A stretch of 64,000 bases of DNA, taken from positions 186,001 through 250,000 of the forward strand of contig NZ_WOTF01000003.1 of assembly GCF_011516935.1 (NCBI RefSeq). Reading direction: 5' to 3'. Origin of the DNA: Acetobacter farinalis (GTDB lineage Bacteria > Pseudomonadota > Alphaproteobacteria > Acetobacterales > Acetobacteraceae). The translations under genes and the position numbers were made by a program. Of the stretch, positions 23,441 to 33,944 are shown piece by piece; positions within the stretch are counted from its first letter, which is position 1, and the number at the start of each line of letters is the position of its first letter. The notes beneath the pieces are model-generated. The model was given only the letters and a program-made list of their open reading frames with translations. It had not been told where the DNA came from and made no database searches.

Positions 23441-23445
23441 TCTAG
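22447..23445 (+). CDS. IS481-family transposase
   Basis: A transposase of about 332 residues with an N-terminal helix-turn-helix (LRVLAKRYGINPKTVAKWKG) and a DDE integrase core: Asp in YFHIDIAEVR, Asp in VLTDNGTHF and Glu in NAQVERMNRTIKD. The start ATG at 22447 (MGQVHHG) is preferred, although an in-frame GTG exists at 22432. The last codons lie inside the right terminal repeat and the stop TAG lies 3-5 bp beyond it, partly in flanking DNA. Apparently intact. Confidence 0.92.
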   Translation: MGQVHHGSATTTAAVRRAIQHSQESLRVLAKRYGINPKTVAKWKGRTDTSDRRTGPKVASSTILSTEEEAIVVAFRRHTLLPLDDCLYALQATISHLTRSSLHRCFQRHGISRLPESESEGERPKRSKFRSYPIGYFHIDIAEVRTEMGRLYLLVAIDRTSKFAFVQLHEKATCRVAGDFLRALAAAVPYRIHTVLTDNGTHFTDPAGKGWTPEDIKAMRADGVLFRCHSFELACADLDIEHRLTKPRHPWTNAQVERMNRTIKDATVKRFYYETHDQLRQHLADFVTAYNFARRLKTLRRLTPYEFICQQWEKEPSRFIHNPHHQITGPNI

Positions 23446-23624
23446 CGCCAATCTCATGCTCAGAATCGCTCATCCAAGATTTCCCAAACAGGCTCCAAGC
23501 CTCATGCCCCTTGCCTAATTCATTTCGACAAAGCTACGGTATTTTTTAATTCGTGCTATTATAGCCCGCTAAACCATGATTCTAACTCTTAGTCATCACT
23601 ACCGCTGAAGGAGCGTTCACACCC

Positions 23625-25025
23625 ATGACCTCGCGGTCTTTCATAACGTCGCCATGTGCAGGTGGCCTTGGCAAACTTACAGCATTGCCCGCTTTGGGTA
23701 GTGGGTTTCTGCTTCTTTTTGCCGGTGTTGGCACCGCTCAGGCAGCCGACACAACCCCCGCCATTGATACCGGCGATACCGCCTGGATGCTGGTGAGTAC
23801 GGCCCTTGTGCTCATGATGACCATTCCCGGGCTGGCACTGTTTTATGCGGGCATGGTGCGCAAGAAGAACGTTCTGGCGACTCTGATGCAGTCTTTTGCC
23901 CTGTGCTGCATCATGTCCATTGTCTGGATGGTTGCGGGGTATTCTCTGGCCTTCACCACAGGCACACCGTGGATTGGCGGCCTCTCCCGCATGTTCCTGA
24001 ACGGAATTGGCGCGCATATCCATAACGGGGTTGATGCTGCCTTCACGCTGGGGGCGGATTCTCCAAACGCCACGACGATGACGATTCCCGAGAGCATCTT
24101 CATGATGTTCCAGATGACGTTTGCCATCATCACCCCTGCCCTGATTTCCGGTGCGTATGCAGAGCGCATGAAATTCAGCGCCATGTGCGTTTTTTCGATC
24201 TTCTGGTCCCTGCTGGTCTATGCCCCCATCGCGCACTGGGTCTGGAGCCCGGTAGGCTGGTTGGCTGGCCTTGGAACGGCGGATTTTGCCGGTGGCACAG
24301 TCGTTCACATCAATGCTGGTATTGCCGGGCTTGTCTGCGCTCTGGTTCTTGGCCGGCGCAAGGGCTTCGGGCAGGAAGATCTCTCTCCGTTCAATCTGAC
24401 CTATGCTGTTATCGGGGCTTCCCTGCTGTGGGTCGGCTGGTTCGGCTTTAACGCGGGCTCTGCTGTTGGCGCGAACGGTCGTGCCGGGATGGCTATGGCC
24501 ACCACCCAGATTGCCGCCGCTGGCGCTGGCGTTGCCTGGATGCTGGTCGAGTGGCTGCGCAGCGGCAAACCGACTGTTCTGGGCGTTATTTCCGGTGCTG
24601 TTGGCGGCCTGGTGGCCATCACACCCGCGGCAGGCTTCGTGCTGCCGGGAAACGCTCTGATAATCGGGCTGATTACCGGCGTTGTGTGCTACTGGAGTGC
24701 TACGTCGCTCAAGCACATGCTGGGGTATGACGACAGTCTGGATGCCTTTGGTGTTCACGGCGTGGGCGGGATTGTCGGGGCGCTGCTGACCGGCCTGTTT
24801 GCCTACGGCCCGCTTTCTGCCACCGATGCCAACCCCTCTGGCGTGACTGGTTCTCTGCATCAGTTCATGGTTCAGGGGGAAGCCGTTATCGTCACCATTC
24901 TGTGGTGCGGCCTTGTCTCCTTCATCCTCCTGAAGGCCATTGACCTGACTCTTGGCCTGCGCGTCACGCCGGATGAGGAACTTGAAGGGTTGGATATGAC
25001 CCTGCACGGTGAGCGGATCAACTAA
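23625..25025 (+). CDS. amtB: Ammonium transporter
   Basis: A 466-residue Amt/Rh-family channel conducting ammonium across the inner membrane. A signal-peptide-like N-terminus ends near residue 41 (GTAQA-AD), followed by about 11 membrane segments. The twin pore histidines are visible in VYAPIAHWVWSP and DAFGVHGVGG, and the motif GLALFYAGMVRKKNVL is at the first pore helix. AmtB is normally next to glnK and blocked by GlnK under nitrogen excess. Here the IS481 element ends 185 bp upstream, so the gene may have lost its original promoter. A terminator follows at 25058. Confidence 0.95.
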   Translation: MTSRSFITSPCAGGLGKLTALPALGSGFLLLFAGVGTAQAADTTPAIDTGDTAWMLVSTALVLMMTIPGLALFYAGMVRKKNVLATLMQSFALCCIMSIVWMVAGYSLAFTTGTPWIGGLSRMFLNGIGAHIHNGVDAAFTLGADSPNATTMTIPESIFMMFQMTFAIITPALISGAYAERMKFSAMCVFSIFWSLLVYAPIAHWVWSPVGWLAGLGTADFAGGTVVHINAGIAGLVCALVLGRRKGFGQEDLSPFNLTYAVIGASLLWVGWFGFNAGSAVGANGRAGMAMATTQIAAAGAGVAWMLVEWLRSGKPTVLGVISGAVGGLVAITPAAGFVLPGNALIIGLITGVVCYWSATSLKHMLGYDDSLDAFGVHGVGGIVGALLTGLFAYGPLSATDANPSGVTGSLHQFMVQGEAVIVTILWCGLVSFILLKAIDLTLGLRVTPDEELEGLDMTLHGERIN

Positions 25026-25057
25026 CCGCTTTCACCCATAGTGTTTATGGTCTGCAT

Positions 25058-25095
25058 AAGCCCCTTCCCGCCTCTGCGCCGGAAGGGGCTTTTTA
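25058..25095 (+). terminator. Intrinsic terminator after amtB
   Basis: Stem AAGCCCCTTCC / GGAAGGGGCTT with a 12-nt loop, followed by a T-run. Confidence 0.9.
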
Positions 25096-25472
25096 CATCT
25101 GCGTTGTGTTCCCTGTTACGCCTCTTTCCTGGAGGGGCTGTAGCCCACGTCTCTCTGCGCATAGAGCGCAGGCACTCCGTGTTATACTAAAACCATTACG
25201 GTTTGACCGATGCGGTCTTCCCCCGAAATGTGCCCGCGCCAGAGACTCTCCAAGGCTTCCGGCGCGCGACAGGTCGCACGCTATGCTCATTGGTAATGCC
25301 GTGACACGCCTGAAAAATCCGCCATCCCTGATCCTGCAAAAAGCCAGACACACGGCTGCCGGGATAACCCTTTTCCAAACACATTTATTCGTCATAAGAT
25401 ACAATGCTAGTCAGGGTGCTTCGGCATGGTGCCGCATCTTCCGCCCCTGGTATTGGATGAGGTTCTGCCCTT
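25096..25472. other. Intergenic region, no gene recognised
   Basis: 377 bp between the amtB terminator and the exported protein gene. Open frames here have no recognisable protein features. A TACAAT hexamer at 25400-25405 could be the -10 box of the downstream gene, but no good -35 was found. Confidence 0.4.
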
Positions 25473-26018
25473 ATGACATCTTCCGCTCGCATCGCGCTTG
25501 CAACATTGGCGCTGAGCTGTGCAACAGCCCTTTCCGCTCCTGCCGCTCATGCCCTGAGCTCCAAAGAATGCCACGCCAGCTTTGCTGCGGCTCGTACCGC
25601 CGGAACCCTTGATGGCCAGAGCTACAAGCAGTTCAAGGCTGCCAAATGTGACGCGGCCGCAACGCCCGCCACCACCCCTGCTCCGGCAGCGGCTCCGGCT
25701 GAAGCTGCGAAAACCGCAGTAACGACGCCTGCAGCCGCCGCGACGGCACCTGCTGCAGCTTCAGCAGCAGCACCGGCAGCCACTCCTGCTGCGGCTGCTC
25801 CGGCAGCAGCTCCTGCCGCCGCAACAACGGCTGGCGTTGTGTTCCCCAGCGCCATTGCTCCGCAATATGCCAAGCTGAGCGCTGGCAAAGGCCGCATGAA
25901 AACGTGCCTTGACCAGTACAACGCCAACAAGACCACCAATGGCAACGCCAACCTGAAGTGGATCCAGAAGGGTGGTGGTTATTACAGCCAGTGCAACACC
26001 CACCTGAAGGCAGGCTGA
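25473..26018 (+). CDS. Exported protein with two Cys modules and an Ala/Pro-rich linker
   Basis: A 181-residue protein of unknown function. A signal peptide ends near residue 28 (ALSAPAAHA). Then comes a short module with two Cys (SKECHASF...KAAKC), a linker of about 80 residues made almost wholly of Ala, Pro and Thr (about 61-140), and a C-terminal module with two more Cys (GRMKTCLDQYNANK...YYSQCN). The layout suggests two small disulfide-bonded periplasmic modules joined by a flexible spacer. The Cys spacing recalls PsiF-like repeats, but this is only a resemblance. A terminator follows 6 bp later. Confidence 0.8.
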   Translation: MTSSARIALATLALSCATALSAPAAHALSSKECHASFAAARTAGTLDGQSYKQFKAAKCDAAATPATTPAPAAAPAEAAKTAVTTPAAAATAPAAASAAAPAATPAAAAPAAAPAAATTAGVVFPSAIAPQYAKLSAGKGRMKTCLDQYNANKTTNGNANLKWIQKGGGYYSQCNTHLKAG

Positions 26019-26023
26019 TTTTC

Positions 26024-26056
26024 AGACCGGAGCGCCGTTCTGGCGCTCCGGTCTTT
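26024..26056 (+). terminator. Intrinsic terminator after the Ala-rich exported protein
   Basis: A perfect 13-bp stem (AGACCGGAGCGCC / GGCGCTCCGGTCT) with a 5-nt loop, ending in a short T-run. Confidence 0.88.
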
Positions 26057-26434
26057 CAGGACGATCACGCGCTGCCCGCGCCGATGTCCGGCAGACCATT
26101 CTGCCTGTTATTGAAAAAGCTCAAGTATAACCAACAGAGGCTTTTTCAGTATTTTCCCTGATGGATGCGTCATTCCATACGCATGACCACCCCCTATTTC
26201 CGCACAGACCTCATAAAGCGCTACGCTCCCCTGCGCTGTGCATCGGAGCCGAACAGGCGCAGGGTGCGATACGGCGGACCCGCCGCCTGCCGTTGAAACT
26301 CTGGAAAATACGTTGCGTGGCTTATCCCAACGAGCACAGGATGTGATCTGACATGCCGCCGGGAGGCTTGGGTTTCCGTCTGACGCGGGCACGGAGTCTG
26401 GCGTGAGAACCGTATCAGCCCTTCTCCAGCGGCT
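26057..26434. other. Intergenic region, no gene recognised
   Basis: 378 bp between convergent genes. Short open frames lack protein character. The sequence contains GC-rich self-complementary stretches (for example GGCGGACCCGCC near 26273-26284), so an RNA gene is possible, but no known RNA family was recognised. Confidence 0.35.
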
Positions 26435-27400
26435 TTAGTCGTCCTTCTGTGCCGCCTGTCTTTTCAGCGCCGGCATGACGTAGAGTGTTCCGGTCTGATA
26501 CGAAATCCAGACACGATGCGCCGCAAACCAGTCTGACCCCAGCAGCATATCCACGGAATCATGAAGAGGGGCGACGGTCAGAACCGGTGCCTTTTCCTCC
26601 TCCTGTCCGATCTGGAATGTATGGAACCGGTGCCAGTGGTAGACCTGCTGATGCCCATCCACACCACTGGTCAACCCACCCGGATCAGCCGACAGGGTGC
26701 GGGCTGTCACCCCAAGTTTTTCCACGGCTTTATCTGATACAATACGGGAGCGCGCCCCGCTGTCCACCAGAGCACGCAGCGGCATGCCATCCAGCAGCAC
26801 CTGAACCACCACGCGCCGTCCGGCGGATTGCAGGGGCACAGCCCGATAGATCACATGCCAGTCCACGGGGCCGGCGCAGGCCGCAGACCCGTTTTTAACC
26901 GACCAGAATGTCAGCCAGCCCTCCGCCACATTGAATTCCACATCGTAACGCGAGAGCAGGTCTCCCCCGACCAGCCCCTCAACCGGCGGCTGTGTGACAG
27001 GCTTGCCGGGCAGATCCCCCACAGGAACAGAGACCGGCCCGGTTTCCAGCCCCCCAAGCCTCAGAGAGCGCAGAATGACATTGGGCACCATCCGCCCCAT
27101 GCCACCCGTGCCACGCATGACGGTATGGACAGAGGGGTCCAACTGCACATCAAACCGCTCTGCCGCCTCGGGCGAGAGCAGACTGCCTTCAGACCCGGTA
27201 TCCACAATCATGCCCGCCGGATGCCCGTTGATCTGCACCGGGATGTTCAGAAACCCCAGATCATCATGCAAGGGCACACGGGCTATCCGTTCATGGTGGC
27301 ATAGCCCTTCCGCCGCCAGCACCGTGCTGGCAGGAGCCACAAGCCCTGCCGTGGAGCAGACAGCAAGGAACAGAACCGCCCGGATACCCTGTGTGCCCAT
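26435..27400 (-). CDS. Exported retropepsin-like aspartic protease
   Basis: A protein of about 321 residues. After a signal-peptide-like start (AVLFLAVCSTAGLVAPAS..VLAAE) there are two retropepsin-type halves. The first has the catalytic motif IVDTGSEGS and a GLVGGDLLSRYDVEFN flap-end motif. The second has LVDSGARSRIVS followed by MLLGSDWF. Each half supplies one Asp, so the chain could form a two-domain pepsin-like protease. The target is unknown and is probably periplasmic. Start ATG 27400 is preferred, because a longer frame to 27424 would overlap the upstream gene. It is downstream of the iminopeptidase gene on the same strand, 4 bp apart. Confidence 0.8.
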   Translation of the reverse strand: MGTQGIRAVLFLAVCSTAGLVAPASTVLAAEGLCHHERIARVPLHDDLGFLNIPVQINGHPAGMIVDTGSEGSLLSPEAAERFDVQLDPSVHTVMRGTGGMGRMVPNVILRSLRLGGLETGPVSVPVGDLPGKPVTQPPVEGLVGGDLLSRYDVEFNVAEGWLTFWSVKNGSAACAGPVDWHVIYRAVPLQSAGRRVVVQVLLDGMPLRALVDSGARSRIVSDKAVEKLGVTARTLSADPGGLTSGVDGHQQVYHWHRFHTFQIGQEEEKAPVLTVAPLHDSVDMLLGSDWFAAHRVWISYQTGTLYVMPALKRQAAQKDD

Positions 27401-27404
27401 GCTC

Positions 27405-29347
<1,943 letters not shown>

Positions 29348-29483
29348 CGCATCCCCTCAAGCAGGCTTGTGCAGAGACCTCCGCACCCCTCAACGTATTC
29401 TGAAGGCGATGCTGACTTGTCCAGAATTTTTATGATTTCGCAACACTGTTCTTTAACCGGGCCTCCGCTTACATAGAAACACC

Positions 29484-31745
29484 ATGGCGCCTGCACCTCT
29501 CTCTCCTCCTCCACCCGCACGCCCTCCGGCTTCCGCCGCTGGCGCTGCGCGCCAGAGAGTGCCTGTGCTGCTGCCCATGCCGTTCCCCGGCCCGTTTGAT
29601 TATGCCGCCCCTGCGGGCATGCCCCTGCAACCCGGCGATATTGTGACGGTCCCCCTCGGCCACCGCAGGCAGACCGGTGTTGTCTGGGATAGCGCAACCA
29701 CCCTGCCCCCGGAATTCGCGCCGCCCCCTACCCCCACGGTGGATGCGGCAAAGCTGCGCGCCGTGGTGGAGCGGCTGGACCTCCCGCCGCTTACCGCCGA
29801 ACTCCGCCGGTTTGTGGACTGGGTTGCCGCCTATACGCTCTCCGCCCCCGGCATGGTGCTGGCCATGACTCTGCGCCTGCATATGCGGGGTGCCCCCACG
29901 CCCTCCACCGGCTGGCTGGCGGCCTCCCCTCTGCCTGAGGGCATACGCCTCACCCCCGCGCGCCAGAAAGTGCTGACCCTGCTGGCGGATGGTACCGCCC
30001 GCACCACAACAGACCTTGCCTCGGCCGCCGGGGTTGGTCCCGGTGTGGTGAAAGGACTGGCAGACAGCGGCGCCCTGCGCCCGGTAACACTCGAGCCGGA
30101 ACGGGCCTTTGCCCAGCCGGACCCACACCATAACCCACCGGTTCTGGAAGGCGCACAAGCGGAGGCAACAGCCGCCCTCCGGCATACCGTGGCGGAAGGC
30201 TGTTTTTCCGTCACGCTGCTGGAAGGGGTGACCGGCTCCGGTAAAACGGAAATCTATCTGGAAGCGCTTGCCGCCTGTCTGGAGCAGGGCAGACAGGCCT
30301 TGGTGCTCCTGCCGGAAATCGCTTTATCCGCCCAGTGGATGGAGCGTTTTACCCGCCGCTTCGGCACACAACCCGCCATCTGGCATTCGGAAGTAGGCCA
30401 GCGGGCCCGCCGCCTGACATGGCACGGCGCGGCGGACGGCAGCGCCACCGTGGTGGTGGGTGCGCGGTCCGCCCTATTCCTGCCGTTCAGGAATCTGGGC
30501 CTGATTATTGTGGATGAAGAACACGAAGCCCTGTTCAAGCAGGAGGAAGGGGTCATCTACAGTGCGCGGGATATGGCCGTAGTGCGGGCGCGGCTGGCCG
30601 GGTTTCCCATCGCGCTGGTTTCCGCCACACCCAGCCTTGAAACACTGGCCAATGTTGAGGCCGGGCGCTACCGGCATCTCGTTCTGCCCTCCCGCCACGG
30701 GGGGGCCACCCTGCCGGAAACCCGTATTCTGGACATGCGGGACCACCCTCCGCCACGCGGCCTGTTTCTCTCCCCGGTGCTGACGGAAGAGCTGAGCGCG
30801 ACTTTCGAGCGGAAGGAACAGGCCATGCTGTTCCTCAACCGGCGCGGCTATGCTCCCCTCACCTTATGCCGGGCCTGCGGGCACCGGATGGAATGCCCGC
30901 ACTGCACCGCATGGCTGGTTGAGCACCGGAACCGCAAAATCCTCTCCTGCCATTTTTGCGACCATACCGAACCCATGCCGGAAACCTGCCCATCCTGCGG
31001 GGCGGAACAGAGCCTGACCCCCATCGGACCGGGGATTGAGCGCATTACGGAAGAAGCCCGCCACCTGTTTCCCGATGCCCGGATTCTGGTGATGGCCAGT
31101 GATACGCTGGGCGGCCCTGCCGCCACGGCGGAGGCTGTGGGCAAGATTTCCCGTCAGGAAGTTGATCTGGTGATCGGCACCCAGATTGTCGCCAAAGGCT
31201 GGCATTTTCCGCATCTGACCCTGGTTGGCATCGTGGATGCGGACCTCGGCCTTGGGGGGGGAGACCTCCGGGCGGGGGAACGCACCATTCAGCTTCTGCA
31301 TCAGGTGGCGGGGCGTGCGGGGCGTGCGAGCACACCCGGCCGCGTTCTGCTGCAAAGCTACACGCCGGAACACCCGGTGATGCAGGCTCTGCTCTCCGGA
31401 GATTTTGATGCCTTCATGGCGCAGGAAGCCGAGCAGAGACGCCCCGGCTTCTGGCCGCCTTACGGGCGGCTGGCCGCCCTTATCATCAGTGCCGAAACGG
31501 CTGCCGCCGCGGATGATACCGCCGCAGCCCTTGGCCGGGTGGCCCCTTATGGGGAGGGTATTCAGGTTCTGGGGCCAGCCCCGGCTCCCATGGCCATTCT
31601 GCGCGGGCGGCACAGGCGGCGGCTTCTGCTGCGCACCCGCAAATCCATAGCCGTGCAGCCCATTCTGCGGCGTTGGCTGGGCATGATCAAACCCGGCAAA
31701 GGCGTGCGTATTGATGTGGATATTGATCCCGTTTCTTTTCTGTAA
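29484..31745 (+). CDS. priA: Primosomal protein N' (replication restart helicase)
   Basis: A 753-residue superfamily 2 helicase that reloads the replisome at stalled forks. It has an N-terminal DNA-binding domain (PVLLPMPFPGPFDYAAP), Walker A GVTGSGKTEIY, a DEEH box (IIVDEEHEALFKQEE), and a zinc-binding region with cysteine pairs (CRACGH, CPHC, CHFCDH, CPSCG). The C-terminal part has GTQIVAKGWHFPHLTLV and the VAGRAGRA motif VI. Full length. Confidence 0.95.
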   Translation: MAPAPLSPPPPARPPASAAGAARQRVPVLLPMPFPGPFDYAAPAGMPLQPGDIVTVPLGHRRQTGVVWDSATTLPPEFAPPPTPTVDAAKLRAVVERLDLPPLTAELRRFVDWVAAYTLSAPGMVLAMTLRLHMRGAPTPSTGWLAASPLPEGIRLTPARQKVLTLLADGTARTTTDLASAAGVGPGVVKGLADSGALRPVTLEPERAFAQPDPHHNPPVLEGAQAEATAALRHTVAEGCFSVTLLEGVTGSGKTEIYLEALAACLEQGRQALVLLPEIALSAQWMERFTRRFGTQPAIWHSEVGQRARRLTWHGAADGSATVVVGARSALFLPFRNLGLIIVDEEHEALFKQEEGVIYSARDMAVVRARLAGFPIALVSATPSLETLANVEAGRYRHLVLPSRHGGATLPETRILDMRDHPPPRGLFLSPVLTEELSATFERKEQAMLFLNRRGYAPLTLCRACGHRMECPHCTAWLVEHRNRKILSCHFCDHTEPMPETCPSCGAEQSLTPIGPGIERITEEARHLFPDARILVMASDTLGGPAATAEAVGKISRQEVDLVIGTQIVAKGWHFPHLTLVGIVDADLGLGGGDLRAGERTIQLLHQVAGRAGRASTPGRVLLQSYTPEHPVMQALLSGDFDAFMAQEAEQRRPGFWPPYGRLAALIISAETAAAADDTAAALGRVAPYGEGIQVLGPAPAPMAILRGRHRRRLLLRTRKSIAVQPILRRWLGMIKPGKGVRIDVDIDPVSFL

Positions 31746-31800
31746 CAATTTTTTTGATCAGGCAGGCTTCCGCGCATCATTTTCAGGATGTGTTTTCTGT

Positions 31801-31817
31801 AACGATAGAGTATCGTT
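31801..31817. promoter_or_regulatory. Palindromic operator-like site
   Basis: A perfect inverted repeat AACGATA-GAG-TATCGTT lies 89 bp before the start of a small membrane protein gene and 56 bp after the priA stop. No T-run follows, so it resembles a repressor binding site more than a terminator. The regulator is unknown. Confidence 0.45.
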
Positions 31818-31905
31818 TTGTCGTAAAAGCGTGATCTGAAGCCTGCTTTTCCCTGTTAAGATCGGGCAGGACACCCGCTGAGAAAAACTCTGGAGGATCC
31901 TGCCC

Positions 31906-32379
31906 ATGAAGCACCATTCTCTTATAGGTCTTGCCATCTATTTTTCATCCTGGATGGGCGTGGCGCTTCTTGGTCTGGTCTATTGTGACTGGCATGTAGT
32001 AGCATCCACCCTTGTCCTGATGCCGCTTATCTCCCTTGCTGTGGGAACCGCTGTCGTTCTCTTCCTGCGGTTTGTTTTGAAAAAAGAGCATCGGCTGGCC
32101 CGGCTTTACAGATCCAAAATTCAGAAGCCGGTGTGGCGCGCCATTTTCTGGCTCCTGCCCCTGCCAGCACTGACGCCCCTTGTGCTGGATATCCTGCACG
32201 GCCACCCGCAGAACACGGATGCGCTGGGCCTCAAAATTCTGACTTTGCTGGGCGTGATCATGGCTGGGGAGGTTCTGGCGCTGAACGTGACGGAAGACCT
32301 TGCGGAAGCAGAAACCACGCCTGCGGCAAACGCCGTTACCCCACACGGCAGTCTGGTAAATGAAGGGGAGAACCCCTGA
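31906..32379 (+). CDS. Small membrane protein, unknown function
   Basis: A 157-residue protein with about four predicted membrane segments: residues about 5-27, 30-56, 75-97 and 107-125 (LKILTLLGVIMAGEVLALNV). It has a Lys/Arg-rich loop (KKEHRLARLYRSKIQKPVWR) between the second and third and a polar C-terminal tail. No family was recognised. A ribosome site (GGAGG) stands 9 nt before the ATG. A palindrome lies upstream and a bidirectional terminator follows. Confidence 0.75.
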   Translation: MKHHSLIGLAIYFSSWMGVALLGLVYCDWHVVASTLVLMPLISLAVGTAVVLFLRFVLKKEHRLARLYRSKIQKPVWRAIFWLLPLPALTPLVLDILHGHPQNTDALGLKILTLLGVIMAGEVLALNVTEDLAEAETTPAANAVTPHGSLVNEGENP

Positions 32380-32415
32380 CCGGGGCGCACTCCTACCCCT
32401 GAACACTCCGGTCAT

Positions 32416-32446
32416 AAAAAAAGCGGACCGAAAGTCCGCTTTTTTA
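32416..32446. terminator. Bidirectional terminator before yajC
   Basis: A perfect 12-bp stem AAAAAAGCGGAC / GTCCGCTTTTTT with loop CGAAA. A-run and T-run on both sides serve the convergent membrane protein and yajC genes. Confidence 0.93.
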
Positions 32447-32502
32447 CGCGTGCCTTTACACTGGCGCCTTGCGGCGCGCAGGCCTGATACGAAACGGCGA
32501 GA

Positions 32503-32862
32503 TTATTTAGCCTGCGCCGTATCATTCGCCGGCTTGGCGGTGCTGGTCAGAACCGTGCTGACCGTATTGCGCAGCACCATCACCCGAACGTTCGGCGCGA
32601 TTTCCACTTCAATTTCCTGACTGTCATCACGCGCTTTCTGCACGATACCGATAATCCCGCCGGAGGTGACAATGCGGTCTCCGCGGCGCAAGGCTTTCAG
32701 TTCGTTCTGCAACTGCTTCTGCTTCTGCTGCTGCGGGCGGATCATGAGGAAATACATAATCCCAAAGACCGCAACAATCGGCAGGAAGGACACCAGACTC
32801 GACCCCACACCACCGCCTCCGGCGGTCTGGGCATAGGCGGCAGGAATAAGGAAATTGGACAT
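32503..32862 (-). CDS. yajC: Preprotein translocase subunit YajC
   Basis: A 119-residue single-pass inner-membrane protein that associates with SecDF-YidC. It has a short N-terminal segment (ending AYAQTAGGGG), one membrane helix (SFLPIVAVFGIMYFLMI), then the family motif RPQQQKQKQLQNEL and the ALRRGDRIVTSGGI.G.V fold. Start ATG 32862 gives the usual size, and the longer frame to 32922 was rejected. secD is not adjacent. It is divergent from a DUF815 ATPase gene. Confidence 0.93.
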   Translation of the reverse strand: MSNFLIPAAYAQTAGGGGVGSSLVSFLPIVAVFGIMYFLMIRPQQQKQKQLQNELKALRRGDRIVTSGGIIGIVQKARDDSQEIEVEIAPNVRVMVLRNTVSTVLTSTAKPANDTAQAK

Positions 32863-33013
32863 GAGCACAGTCTTTCCAGAATGACGGGTTGCGCAATGAA
32901 GATGCGTGACCATAATTTTCACGGCTCACACGTCAAGCATCCTTGAAGACAAGCCGCCTCTTTGCCTTACTTTCCAGCCGGACGCCCTGCGCCCGTACTC
33001 GGCCCGCACACTG

Positions 33014-33901
33014 ATGGATCCTACCCTGATGGACACCGCTCCCCTCTCCGTCCTTGAACGTATTGCCTCAGCTCTGGAGCGCCTTTCCCCTCCTCCGCCC
33101 AGTCTGGAGGGCGTGGATAAAGCTGATGCGTTTGTCTGGCTGCCTGAACGCGGGCGGCTGCTGCCGGTGCCCCATGTGGCGCATGTGGCGGCCACGCTGC
33201 TGCAGGGTGTAGACTCGCAACGCCAGACGCTGCTGGAAAACACGGAACACTTCGCCCGCGGCCTTCCCGCCAATAACGCGATGCTCTGGGGCGCACGTGG
33301 CATGGGTAAATCCTCACTGGTGAAGGGGGCACACGCGCTGATCAATCAGGTAGATGGAAAACCCTGCGCCCCCGGCCAGGGACGGATTGCCTTGGTGGAA
33401 ATCCAGCGGGAAGATCTGGCTACCCTGCCGGACCTGCTGGCCATGCTGCGGGAGAGCCCCCGCCGCTTCATTATTTTCTGTGATGACCTCTCCTTTGAAA
33501 AGGAAGACAGGGATTACAAGGCTCTGAAATCCGTTCTGGATGGCGGCATTGCCGGGCGGCCTGAGAATGTTCTGTTCTACGCCACCTCAAACCGCCGGCA
33601 CCTGATGCCGCGTGAGATGATTGAGAACGAGCGCGCCAGCGCCATCAACCCCTCCGAAGCCACGGAAGAGAAAGTCTCCCTGTCCGACAGGTTCGGCCTC
33701 TGGCTGGGTTTTCACCCCTGCCCGCAGGATGTGTTTCTTGACATGGTGCGCACCTATGCCACAGAGCGCAGCCTTCCCATCAGTGATGAGGATCTGGCAG
33801 CACGCGCCAACGAGTGGGCCATCACCCGGGGCAGCCGTTCAGGGCGGGTTGCCTTCCAGTTTATTGAAGACCTGACGGCAGAACTGGCCTCCAGCCGCTA
33901 G
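33014..33901 (+). CDS. DUF815 family AAA-type ATPase
   Basis: A protein of about 295 residues. Walker A is GARGMGKSSL, Walker B is FIIFCDDLSF, and ATSNRRHLMP matches a sensor-like motif of AAA proteins. The closing SRSGRVAFQFIEDL is typical of DUF815 proteins. Function unknown. The exact start is uncertain: ATG 33014 or 33029. It is divergent from yajC, and its downstream neighbour is a DUF2721 membrane protein. Confidence 0.83.
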   Translation: MDPTLMDTAPLSVLERIASALERLSPPPPSLEGVDKADAFVWLPERGRLLPVPHVAHVAATLLQGVDSQRQTLLENTEHFARGLPANNAMLWGARGMGKSSLVKGAHALINQVDGKPCAPGQGRIALVEIQREDLATLPDLLAMLRESPRRFIIFCDDLSFEKEDRDYKALKSVLDGGIAGRPENVLFYATSNRRHLMPREMIENERASAINPSEATEEKVSLSDRFGLWLGFHPCPQDVFLDMVRTYATERSLPISDEDLAARANEWAITRGSRSGRVAFQFIEDLTAELASSR

Positions 33902-33944
33902 ACCATTTTATTGTTTTAACCGGCCGCCAAGGACGCTCCGCTTT

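Noticed and set aside
25106-25612. A 168-codon open frame overlapping the exported-protein gene
   Set aside because: It overlaps a gene with a clear signal peptide and repeats. It has scattered Cys/Arg/Pro and no plausible ribosome site.
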